From Candidatus Wildermuthbacteria bacterium GWA2_46_15 (GTDB lineage Bacteria; Patescibacteriota; Minisyncoccia; Minisyncoccales; GWA2-46-15), in NCBI GenBank assembly GCA_001823105.1, contig MHTO01000025.1, positions 19,101 through 43,998 on the forward strand: a stretch of DNA of 24,898 bases, in the 5' to 3' direction. Position numbers and translations under genes: made by a program. Under the pieces are notes generated by a model. That model was not told where the DNA came from. It saw nothing but the letters and a program-made list of their open reading frames with translations, and made no database searches. Of the stretch, positions 1-5,954 are shown piece after piece (the first letter of the stretch is position 1; each line of letters begins with the position of its first letter).

Positions 1-482
1 GCCTTCCAGAGATAACAGAATTATTTTACCGTTTTTACACAAACGGTAAAAAGAAAGTTCCAGATAGCCTAGTAATAGATAAGTTAAGTTTAGCAGTTTG
101 GTTCATGGATGATGGCTCTAAAAGCAGAAGTTCTGTGTATCTAAACACACAGCAATTTTCTCTCGAAGACCAGATAAAGTTACAGAATATATTGCTTAAG
201 CAGCACAATATTCATTCCCGTCTTAATAAAGACAAAAAGTATTTCAGAATTAGAGTAATCAGTAGTGACGCGAAAAGATTTTGTAATCTGGTAAAACGGT
301 TTATTCCAGAATCAATGGAATATAAACTGGTGCAATGACCCCGTAGAGACTTGATCAATTGTGGTCGGAGTTTTCTGAAAAATCAGGAGACTAACACGCC
401 AACTCCTAAAATATTCTGTAAAAAATATTTTAGGGTGAAGATATAGTCCGATCCTTCCGGTAACGGAAGACAAATATGACAG
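1..482 (+). mobile_element. Group I intron in 23S rRNA (3' part, intron 1)
   Basis: The window opens inside this intron; its 5' end is missing. Three things identify it. It carries a LAGLIDADG endonuclease. After the endonuclease stop it has the core segments GACTTGATC (near 347) and AAGATATAGTCC (near 438), whose GACT/AGTC halves form the P7-type pairing typical of group I introns. It is followed directly by 23S sequence CGATGTCGGCT, which matches E. coli 2501-2511. The last intron base would be G482, the terminal G expected for a group I intron, which places the insertion after position 2500 in the peptidyl transferase loop, a known insertion hotspot. Boundaries come from comparison with remembered E. 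coli 23S sequence, so an error of one or two bases is possible. Confidence 0.85.
3..338 (+). CDS. LAGLIDADG homing endonuclease, C-terminal part (open at window edge)
   Basis: The frame is open from base 3, so the ATG at 105 is internal and the gene starts outside the window. Residues read LPEITELFYRFYTNGKKK..., then LAVWFMDDGS, which is the second LAGLIDADG helix with its catalytic acidic residue (the DDG motif). The rest is a beta-rich C-terminal half. Family members cut an intronless copy of the host gene so that the intron is copied in. The fragment aligns well with the C-terminal half of the endonuclease at 584-1168 (shared FYxNGKK, AxWxMDDG and MEYK endings), so the two are paralogues. 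The stop codon TGA lies at the start of the conserved intron core segment TGACCCCGTA, as in the second intron. Confidence 0.9.
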   Translation, partial: LPEITELFYRFYTNGKKKVPDSLVIDKLSLAVWFMDDGSKSRSSVYLNTQQFSLEDQIKLQNILLKQHNIHSRLNKDKKYFRIRVISSDAKRFCNLVKRFIPESMEYKLVQ

Positions 483-493
483 CGATGTCGGCT
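483..493 (+). rRNA. 23S rRNA micro-exon (11 nt) between two group I introns
   Basis: CGATGTCGGCT matches E. coli 23S 2501-2511, the segment of the peptidyl transferase loop containing A2503, U2504, G2505 and U2506. It lies between the intron ending at G482 and the intron starting at 494. It ends in U493, as group I 5' splice sites require. Edges are inferred from alignment to the conserved rRNA sequence. Confidence 0.8.
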
Positions 494-1325
494 CAATTAA
501 GGGTCGCTTTCGGAGCAATCCGAAATGCACAACAACTAGCTCATAACGGTGGACTCCATATGCTACAATGAATCCAGAAGCATATGGACAATACCGTGGG
601 AAGTCGACAAGGAGACATTATTATTGGCACATTACTCGGTGATGGTTTTTTGGAGCGCAATGGTGCGCACGTGCGTCTAATTATGGTCCATAGTTTCAAA
701 CAGAAATCATACGTTGAGTGGAAAACTCAACAATTGATAAATTTGAGGGGTCAAGTATTAGACAAACGGCGCTTCGATAGTAGAACACAAAAATTCTATT
801 ATTACAGCTCGTTCCGAAGCCAAACTTCTCCGTTTTTGGAAAAATATTATCAACTATTTTATCAGAACGGCAAAAAAATAATTCCTTCGAAATTGCCAAA
901 AATAATAACTCCGCTAATTCTTGCCATTTGGCTTATGGACGACGGTTACAAAAGAAATGATTGTAACGCGTTGCGTCTCAATACCCAAAGCTATAGCGCT
1001 GAAGAACATCATATAATTCAGCAGGCTTTATCAAGAATGGGTATCGAGAGTAAGATTCATAAGCAAGACAAGTATTTAGTTACTTATATTCCATCGCGTT
1101 CAATGAACCAATTACGGAGAATAGTTAGAGAGTTTATTGTCCCCGACATGGAATATAAGATTGTTTGACCCCGTAACGACTGATCCCGAAAGGGAAAGAT
1201 AGATTTTTCTATCACACGCTAGTCTCCCTCAACGAAAACCTGAGTAAATGGTTAACAAATATAACCTAAATACGGGCGAGGGATGAAGGTATAGTCTATG
1301 CCATTAGTAATAATGGAATTACATG
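494..1325 (+). mobile_element. Group I intron in 23S rRNA (complete, intron 2)
   Basis: This 832-base insertion separates 23S exon CGATGTCGGCT from CATCACATCCTGGGG, which are contiguous in normal 23S rRNA. A P1 helix can be drawn: exon CGGCU (489-493) pairs with intron GGTCG (502-506), with a U493-G502 wobble at the splice site. A hairpin with a GCAA tetraloop follows (TTTCGGA/TCCGAAA, 508-525). After the endonuclease gene come GACTGATC (near 1179) and GGTATAGTCT (near 1288), forming the P7-type GACT/AGTC pair. The intron ends in G1325. The 3' core resembles that of the preceding intron (shared TGACCCCGTA...GACT), so the two introns are probably related. Confidence 0.9.
584..1168 (+). CDS. 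LAGLIDADG homing endonuclease (intron-encoded)
   Basis: A 194-residue single-chain LAGLIDADG endonuclease. The first motif helix is IIIGTLLGDGFLE (about residues 12-24) and the second is LAIWLMDDGYK (about 114-124); each ends in the acidic residue needed to bind catalytic metal. Two motifs in one chain mean it acts as a monomer. It probably recognises the uninterrupted 23S site spanning its own insertion point, so the intron can spread. No earlier in-frame start exists close by. The ATG sits in the 3' arm of an 8-bp inverted repeat (CCATATGC 556-563, GCATATGG 580-587), and no Shine-Dalgarno is visible. The TGA stop overlaps the conserved intron core. Confidence 0.93.
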   Translation: MDNTVGSRQGDIIIGTLLGDGFLERNGAHVRLIMVHSFKQKSYVEWKTQQLINLRGQVLDKRRFDSRTQKFYYYSSFRSQTSPFLEKYYQLFYQNGKKIIPSKLPKIITPLILAIWLMDDGYKRNDCNALRLNTQSYSAEEHHIIQQALSRMGIESKIHKQDKYLVTYIPSRSMNQLRRIVREFIVPDMEYKIV

Positions 1326-1698
1326 CATCACATCCTGGGGGTGAAGCAGCTCCCAAGGGTTGGACTGTTCGTCCATTAAAGTGGTACGTGAGCTGGGTTC
1401 AAACCGTCGCGAGACAGGTTGGTCCCTATCTACCGCAGGCGTCGAGTCTTGAGGGGAGTCGCGGACAGTACGAGAGGACCTCCGTGAACTGACCTCTGGT
1501 GTACCAGTTGTTCTGCCAAGAGCATGGCTGGGTAGCTATGTCGGGAATGGATAAGTGCTGAAAGCATCTAAGCACGAAGCCAACCCCAAGATTAAGACTC
1601 ATTATAGATCTCCCGCAGACCACGGGATTAATAGGCTGCAGGCGTAAGCTAGGCAACTAGTTTAACCGAGCAGTACTAATCGATCAAAACTAACAATT
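1326..1698 (+). rRNA. 23S rRNA, 3' exon (domains V-VI)
   Basis: The sequence from CATCACATCCTGGGG onward follows bacterial 23S rRNA to its 3' end. Landmarks are CCCAAGGGTTGGACTGTTCG, AAGTGGTACGTGAGCTGGGTT, GGTCCCTATCT, the sarcin-ricin loop AGTACGAGAGGACC (about 1466-1480), ATAAGTGCTGAAAGCATCTAAGCACGA (in two adjoining blocks from 1550) and GCAGTACTAAT near the 3' end. The exact 3' end is approximate. An AAACTAA/TTAGTTT pairing (1687-1693 with 1711-1717) forms a hairpin in the 23S-5S spacer. Open reading frames overlying this region are not genes. Confidence 0.95.
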
Positions 1699-1741
1699 TT
1701 CTTACCCTCTTTAGTTTCGCAAAACAAAAACGGAGAATCGT

Positions 1742-1866
1742 GTCTAATATAAGGGGACTATGCTGGGAGTGCTCCACCTGATCCCATCCCGAACTCAGAA
1801 GTGAAATCTCTCAAGGCCGATGATAGTCCTTCGGGGCGAAAGTAGGTAGTCCTCCTATATTGGACA
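1742..1866 (+). rRNA. 5S rRNA
   Basis: The core CCACCTGATCCCATCCCGAA and the following AAGTGAAA are diagnostic of bacterial 5S rRNA loops B and C. The ends pair as helix I plus flanking processing stem: GTGTCTAATATA (1740-1751) with TATATTGGACAC (1856-1867), allowing one wobble. It lies about 45 bases after 23S, the normal order of an rrn operon. Mature ends are uncertain by a few bases. Confidence 0.93.
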
Positions 1867-1880
1867 CGATTACGGAATAA

Positions 1881-1910
1881 AAAAGCGCGCTATTAGGCGC
1901 GTTTTGGTTT
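1881..1910 (+). terminator. Intrinsic terminator of the rRNA operon
   Basis: The stem CGCGC (1886-1890) and GCGCG (1897-1901) with a six-base loop is flanked by AAAA on the left and TTTT on the right, so it can work in both directions. It lies 20 bases after 5S rRNA. Confidence 0.8.
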
Positions 1911-1921
1911 ATTGTATTGTA

Positions 1922-1953
1922 TAAAAAAACTGGGCGTGAGATTACTCGCGCCC
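1922..1953 (-). terminator. Intrinsic terminator reading on the minus strand
   Basis: GGGCGTGAG (1932-1940) pairs with CTCGCGCCC (1945-1953) around an ATTA loop, nine pairs with one wobble. On the minus strand the hairpin is followed by seven T (complement of 1923-1929). There is no T run on the plus-strand side, so it serves a minus-strand transcript, presumably the RNA at 1991-2121. Confidence 0.75.
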
Positions 1954-2121
1954 TTGGCTTATGAAAAAATAAATTGTAAAAGAGCTAAAATGGGGAGGAC
2001 GGGTCGGAACTACTTGGACGACTGACCTCAAGGCGCTTGTGCGCCGGTGCGCGGGTAAACCCGCGGATGTGCTGGGCTTTGGCCCCCGAGACTTGAACGA
2101 TCATCGACCGTCCTCCCCACT
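1922..2121 (-). ncRNA. Candidate free-standing structured RNA, unknown family
   Basis: A promoter-like pair and an intrinsic terminator on the minus strand bracket a transcript of about 200 bases with strong predicted structure. A closing helix joins 2119-2105 to 1991-2006 (about 15 pairs with one bulge). Inside are hairpins GGGC/GCCC (2074-2085), CGCGGG/CCCGCG (2050-2065) and GGCGC/GCGCC (2032-2045). No reading frame of note covers it. I see no SRP-type GGAA apical motif, no RNase P core, no tmRNA tag frame and no tRNA cloverleaf. No same-strand gene follows before the rRNA operon, so it is unlikely to be a riboswitch. The strand call rests on the promoter and terminator; the stem itself would fold in either direction. 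Confidence 0.5.
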
Positions 2122-2127
2122 ATTTTC

Positions 2128-2156
2128 TAATTATCATAAATAAGTATTCTTGTCAA
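2128..2156 (-). promoter_or_regulatory. Promoter for the minus-strand structured RNA
   Basis: On the minus strand a perfect TTGACA (2156-2151) is followed after 15 to 17 bases by GATAAT (2135-2130) or TAATTA (2133-2128). Transcription would begin close to 2121, exactly where the closing stem of the structured RNA begins. Confidence 0.65.
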
Positions 2157-2183
2157 GGGAGTGCGGCCGGTTAAAAAAAAGGA

Positions 2184-2189
2184 TATAAT
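2184..2189 (+). promoter_or_regulatory. -10 box upstream of mreC
   Basis: A perfect TATAAT lies 15 bases before the mreC start codon. No convincing -35 is seen at normal spacing. The predicted leader would be only about nine bases and has no Shine-Dalgarno, so the mRNA would be near-leaderless. Confidence 0.55.
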
Positions 2190-2204
2190 ATAGCAATCTT
2201 AATC

Positions 2205-3026
2205 ATGATTAAATCCGGCTTTCAACTCTCGAAAAGAATAAAGTTTGCCATTCTCCTGGCGGCCCTGGCGGCAATCTTGTTAATGATTGATTATTTGGGC
2301 CTTGATAGCAGAATTAAGAACGCTCTTTTTTCTGTCTCTTCTCCGCTCCAGAATATTCTCTGGGAACAAGGACAAAAGACCAATTCTTTTCTGGAAACCA
2401 TCCGAGAGATCGGGGAGATAAAAAAGAGAAGCGAAGAGCTCGAGCTAAAGAACCAAGAACTAAAAGCAGAAATCGCCCGGCTCAATGAATTAAAGGGTGA
2501 GAACGAAACTTTGAGAAAAGCTTTAAATCTGGGGCTAGAAAAAGAGTTTCAATTGTTAATGGCTAACGTAACCGGCAAAGATCCTTTCTCCGACGTACTC
2601 TTGATCGACAAGGGATCAGACAACGGCATTACCGTTGGTTCACCCGTCATCACGCCGGAAAAAGTCCTCATCGGCCTCGTCCAAGAAGTCTTTCCTGGCT
2701 TTTCCCGGGTCAGCCTGCTTTCCGATAAAAAGAGTTTGGTCAGTGCTCAAGTTCAAGCCGAAAACGAAGAAATCGTGGGTGTCGCCAAGGGCCAAGGAAA
2801 CTTTAAGATTGCTTTTGACTTAATTCCTCAAGACAAAAAAATCCGGACGGGAGACCTTCTGGTAACAACAACTCTGGGCAACTTTTTCCCCAAGGACCTC
2901 TTGATTGGAGAAATCGTCCAGGTCGACGAATCTGACGTCAAGCCTTTCCAGACGGCTCAGGTAAAAACCGCTTTTGATATCGAGAACCTCAAGGCTCTTT
3001 TTGTCATCACCGACTTTAAAAAATGA
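2205..3026 (+). CDS. mreC: Rod-shape-determining protein MreC
   Basis: A 273-residue MreC. It scaffolds the elongasome on the outer face of the membrane and binds PBP2. The chain has a short cytoplasmic N-terminus, one membrane helix (about residues 11-30), a charged coiled coil (about 65-107, EEL/KN/LK heptads) and then the beta-barrel core with the family motifs VLLIDKGSDNGITVGSPV (about 127-144), LIGEIV and a closing FVITDF. Length is usual for the family. Translation appears to start with almost no leader. Its stop overlaps the mreD start (AATGATGG), and the order mreC-mreD-PBP2 matches the classical mre cluster; mreB and rodA are not in the window. Confidence 0.95.
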   Translation: MIKSGFQLSKRIKFAILLAALAAILLMIDYLGLDSRIKNALFSVSSPLQNILWEQGQKTNSFLETIREIGEIKKRSEELELKNQELKAEIARLNELKGENETLRKALNLGLEKEFQLLMANVTGKDPFSDVLLIDKGSDNGITVGSPVITPEKVLIGLVQEVFPGFSRVSLLSDKKSLVSAQVQAENEEIVGVAKGQGNFKIAFDLIPQDKKIRTGDLLVTTTLGNFFPKDLLIGEIVQVDESDVKPFQTAQVKTAFDIENLKALFVITDFKK

Positions 3027-3337
3027 TGGCTTTGAAGAAAATTATTGTTTTTAGTTTGATTATTTATTTTCTGATCCTTTTTCAAACCAGCTTTCTGGTC
3101 CATTTTGTCTTGCTTCGATATCTGCCGAATCTGGCCGTGATCTTCGTCTTGTTTCTGAGTATCCGGGAAAAACCCGATGAGAAAACGGCGTTAATTATGA
3201 GTTTCGTCGGCGGTCTGCTGCTCGACGCTTTTTCGGCAAAACCCTTCGGTTTCTACGCTTTAATTTTTTTAATTACTTCTTTAATTATTAAGTTTTTGTT
3301 AAGGAAATACATTCGCCTGGAAATAAGCAAAGCTTAG
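3023..3337 (+). CDS. mreD: MreD-like membrane protein, short
   Basis: A 104-residue, very hydrophobic protein with about three or four membrane helices. It starts inside the mreC stop (ATGATG; either ATG could be used). Position between mreC and PBP2, and the loop motif PDEKTALIMSFVGGLLLDAFS, support MreD, a membrane partner of MreC. Classical MreD has about 160 residues and five or six helices, so this one is short. Its last codons (AGC AAA GCT TAG) lie in a repeat-hairpin element that recurs after the gene ending at 7941, so the 3' end may have been trimmed by that element. I did not find a continuation in another frame. Confidence 0.8.
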   Translation: MMALKKIIVFSLIIYFLILFQTSFLVHFVLLRYLPNLAVIFVLFLSIREKPDEKTALIMSFVGGLLLDAFSAKPFGFYALIFLITSLIIKFLLRKYIRLEISKA

Positions 3338-3358
3338 CCTTTTCGCAAAGCGAAAAGG
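3326..3358 (+). repeat. Stop-associated hairpin repeat, copy 1
   Basis: AAGCAAAGCTTAG is followed immediately by a perfect 9-bp hairpin, CCTTTTCGC (3338-3346) and GCGAAAAGG (3350-3358), then TAAGCAAGG. The TAG is the mreD stop. A second copy with the same arrangement is at 7926-7957. There is no T run, so it is not a standard terminator. Confidence 0.65.
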
Positions 3359-3390
3359 TAAGCAAGGTTTGATTCTAACGAAGTAAGCAA

Positions 3391-5340
3391 ATGAAGAAAA
3401 AGATCTGGTCTAAAGATAAATACACGATCAAAAAAACGGGGCAAGAACTCGAGCCTCAGGAAATACTTCTCGATGGGCTCGCCCAGAAAAGAGAAAGGGA
3501 GCTGGGGATCAAAGAAATGAAATTTGAGGTTCCGCCTTCAAGGAGAATCCTCCTGGGATTTTTAATTTTTTCTCTAATTGGCTTTGGCGTTCTTTTCTTA
3601 AGAGCTTTACAGTTAACCATCATCGATGGCCCCGCTCTGGCTGACTCGGCCTTCCGCAATATTATCCGGTTAACTCCTCTCCGGGCGGACCGGGGTATAA
3701 TCTATGACCGAAATTTTCAAAAGCTCGTCAGCAACCTGCCGAGCTTCGACTTGATTTTAGACAAAAGAGATCTGCCCCAGGATGAAAATCAGAAGAATAA
3801 AGAGATCGAAAAGGTTAGCCAGATTATCAAAAAAGATGTTCCTCTTCTGCAGAAAGAAATCGAGGATTCAAAAGAAGAAACAATGGTGGTGGCCGAAAAC
3901 CTCGATCACGAAACCCTCGTGGTTCTCGAAACCGAAATCAATGATCTGGCCGGCTTCCAAATCGAACAAAATACGATCCGAAACTATCCCGAAGGACCAT
4001 TCTTCTCCCAGATCCTGGGTTACAACGGCCGAATCAATGCCCAGGAGTTCAAAGAACTGAAAGACGAGAACTATTTTATCTCTGACTATATCGGCAAACA
4101 GGGCCTGGAGAAATCCTACGAAGAAGTTTTACGGGGCCAGCCCGGCGTTTTCGAAATCCAGAAGAACGCCGCCGGAGAGAAAAGCCAAGAACGAATTAAG
4201 TCTACGGCCAAGGCTGGCCAAAGCTTGGTTCTTTGGCTCGACGCGGATCTACAGAAAAAACTCCAGACAGAATTAGCCCGGGTGGTCGATGAAATCGGCA
4301 GCCGGAAGGGGGCAGCCGTCGCCATTGATCCCAAAACGGGCGGCGTCCTGGCCCTGGTTTCCTGGCCCAGTTTCGACAATAATCTTTTTTCCCAGGGAAT
4401 ATCAACCGAGACTTTCCAGAAAATATTAAGCGATCCCGCTAAACCCCTTTTTAACCGCGTTGTTTCCGGCCAATACGCTTCGGGTTCGACGATCAAACCC
4501 TTCATCGCTTCGGCCGCCCTGCAGGAAAAAATCATTTCGCCGGAAAAACAAATTTTTGACCAAGGATTCATTGAAATCAAAAATCAGTATAATCCGGAGA
4601 TCACCTATGTCTTTCACGGCATCGAACCCCACGGCTGGGTAGATTTAAAAGAAGCCATCGCCGTTTCTTCAAATATCTATTTCTATACCATCGGTGGCGG
4701 CTACAAAGACCAGAATGGCTTGGGTTCGACCAAAATTAAAAAATATCTTGAGTTTTTCGGTTGGGGGGAAAAAACCGGGATTGACCTGCCCCAGGAAACC
4801 GCCGGGCTTATTCCCGACCGCCGCTGGAAAGAAGGGAACATTGGTGAATCCTGGTATATCGGCGACACCTATAATCTTTCCATCGGCCAAGGCTATTTAC
4901 AAATGAGCCCTTTGCAAGAGGCCGTCGCCTTTGCCGCCCTGGCTAATGGCGGTAAACTCTTTCGGCCCCAAATGGTTCAAAAAATAATTGAGGGGTCGCC
5001 GTCTTCGGCCTCCTCCAGGGTTATCCGAGAATTTTCCCCCGAATTAATCCGCCAACTGCCCATTGACGAAAAGAATCTGAAAACGGTGCAGGAAGGAATG
5101 AGAGACGGAGTTATTTACGGTTCGGCGGTTAGCCTGAACAGCCTGCCCGTCAAAGCCGCGGCCAAAACGGGCACCGCCCAAACTCCCAAAAAAGATTATT
5201 ATCACAACTGGGTCACGGTTTTTGCTCCGATTGATGACCCTCAGATTGTTTTAACCGTTATGATCGAAGACGTGCCCGGAGTGAGAGCGGCTGTGCTGCC
5301 GGTTGCCAAAGAAACTTTGGAATGGTACTTTAACAGATAA
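3391..5340 (+). CDS. mrdA: Penicillin-binding protein 2 (peptidoglycan DD-transpeptidase)
   Basis: A 649-residue class B PBP that cross-links peptidoglycan during elongation. The order is cytoplasmic N-terminus, one membrane anchor (about residues 51-77), dimerisation/pedestal domain opening with the RADRGIIYDRN motif, then the transpeptidase domain. The catalytic motifs are intact: S366-T-I-K369 (acyl-enzyme serine), S426-S-N428 and K592-T-G594. Position after mreC and mreD argues for the elongasome enzyme PBP2 rather than the division enzyme FtsI. The 53-base gap from mreD contains the hairpin repeat and a second GAAGTAAGCAA directly before the ATG. No clear Shine-Dalgarno is present. Confidence 0.95.
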   Translation: MKKKIWSKDKYTIKKTGQELEPQEILLDGLAQKRERELGIKEMKFEVPPSRRILLGFLIFSLIGFGVLFLRALQLTIIDGPALADSAFRNIIRLTPLRADRGIIYDRNFQKLVSNLPSFDLILDKRDLPQDENQKNKEIEKVSQIIKKDVPLLQKEIEDSKEETMVVAENLDHETLVVLETEINDLAGFQIEQNTIRNYPEGPFFSQILGYNGRINAQEFKELKDENYFISDYIGKQGLEKSYEEVLRGQPGVFEIQKNAAGEKSQERIKSTAKAGQSLVLWLDADLQKKLQTELARVVDEIGSRKGAAVAIDPKTGGVLALVSWPSFDNNLFSQGISTETFQKILSDPAKPLFNRVVSGQYASGSTIKPFIASAALQEKIISPEKQIFDQGFIEIKNQYNPEITYVFHGIEPHGWVDLKEAIAVSSNIYFYTIGGGYKDQNGLGSTKIKKYLEFFGWGEKTGIDLPQETAGLIPDRRWKEGNIGESWYIGDTYNLSIGQGYLQMSPLQEAVAFAALANGGKLFRPQMVQKIIEGSPSSASSRVIREFSPELIRQLPIDEKNLKTVQEGMRDGVIYGSAVSLNSLPVKAAAKTGTAQTPKKDYYHNWVTVFAPIDDPQIVLTVMIEDVPGVRAAVLPVAKETLEWYFNR

Positions 5341-5465
5341 CCAATTCGCATCAAAAACCCAATGACCAACTCCAACACTGCCAATACTTACCAATGACCA
5401 ATTCCCAAACTTGGGATTTGGATGTTGGAATCTGGACATTGGAATTGGAAATTGGTTTTTTGTTG
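5341..5465 (+). repeat. Imperfect palindromic repeat between mrdA and greA
   Basis: The left half is rich in CCAAT and GACCAA words and the right half in ATTGG and TTGGA words; together they form an imperfect inverted repeat centred on CCCAA-ac-TTGGG (5404-5415). The right end runs into TTTTTT (5455-5460), so it could also act as a terminator for the mre cluster. It looks like a MITE-type intergenic repeat. No gene is seen in it. Confidence 0.6.
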
Positions 5466-5478
5466 AATTTTATAAAAT

Positions 5479-5931
5479 ATGACCGATATTACTCAAAAGG
5501 GGCTAGAAGAATTCAAAAAAGAACTGGGGTATTTAAAAACCGCCAAGCGTCAGGAAATGGCCGAGAGGCTGAAACACGCTATTTCCTTTGGCGACCTCTC
5601 GGAAAATGCGGCTTATCACGAGGCCAAGGAAGCTCAGGGATTCCTCGAAGGAAAGATTTTGGAATTGGAGAAAATCATCAGATCCGCCAAGGTGATAAAA
5701 GAAACGAGCCAGAAAGACTATGTTGAAATTGGTTCAAAGATCTTGCTTTTACTCGATGATCAAGAGATGGAATTGGAAATCGTTGGCTCTAACGAAGCTA
5801 ATCCTTTAAAAGGAAAAATCTCTGGCGAATCTCCTTTGGGACAGACGATTTTAAGGAAAAGGAAAGGGGAGAGTGGGGAAGTAAAAATCGGGGATAACAA
5901 AACCAAATACAAAATTCTGGAGATTAATTGA
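5479..5931 (+). CDS. greA: Transcription elongation factor GreA
   Basis: A 150-residue GreA. It enters the secondary channel of RNA polymerase and stimulates cleavage of backtracked RNA. The N-terminal coiled coil carries the diagnostic GDLSENAAYHEAKEAQ segment (about residues 36-51) with the acidic D/E pair at its tip, and the C-terminal FKBP-like domain includes ISGESPLGQTIL (about 116-127). Length is close to the usual 158. No Shine-Dalgarno is seen; an AT-rich TATAAA lies only two bases before the ATG. An overlapping frame starting at 5394 is a shadow. Confidence 0.95.
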   Translation: MTDITQKGLEEFKKELGYLKTAKRQEMAERLKHAISFGDLSENAAYHEAKEAQGFLEGKILELEKIIRSAKVIKETSQKDYVEIGSKILLLLDDQEMELEIVGSNEANPLKGKISGESPLGQTILRKRKGESGEVKIGDNKTKYKILEIN

Positions 5932-5940
5932 AAAATAAAC

Positions 5941-5946
5941 TATAAT
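5941..5946 (+). promoter_or_regulatory. -10 box immediately upstream of lysS
   Basis: A perfect TATAAT ends eight bases before the lysS ATG. A transcript started the usual six to eight bases downstream would begin at or within two bases of the start codon. No good -35 is seen at 17 bases. Confidence 0.5.
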
Positions 5947-5954
5947 CGAAGAAC

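Noticed and set aside
1298..1656. Open reading frames on both strands over the 23S 3' exon
   Set aside because: The sequence is conserved rRNA with the sarcin-ricin loop; the frames are incidental.
1991..2120. tRNA gene (GACTTGAAC on the plus strand resembles a reversed T loop)
   Set aside because: No cloverleaf can be drawn: the T-loop-like string lies next to the wrong end of the acceptor-like stem, and no anticodon arm fits.
1991..2120. SRP (4.5S) RNA or RNase P RNA
   Set aside because: The GGAA apical hairpin with its AGCAGCC partner and the RNase P core motifs are absent.
3338..3390. Frameshifted continuation of mreD
   Set aside because: Downstream sequence is a hairpin repeat with stops and no hydrophobic coding potential in any frame.
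4116..4580. Long minus-strand frame inside mrdA
   Set aside because: It lies opposite a clear PBP2 catalytic domain and has no family features.
5394..5726. 110-codon frame overlapping the start of greA
   Set aside because: It begins in repeat sequence and is out of frame with a well-supported GreA.
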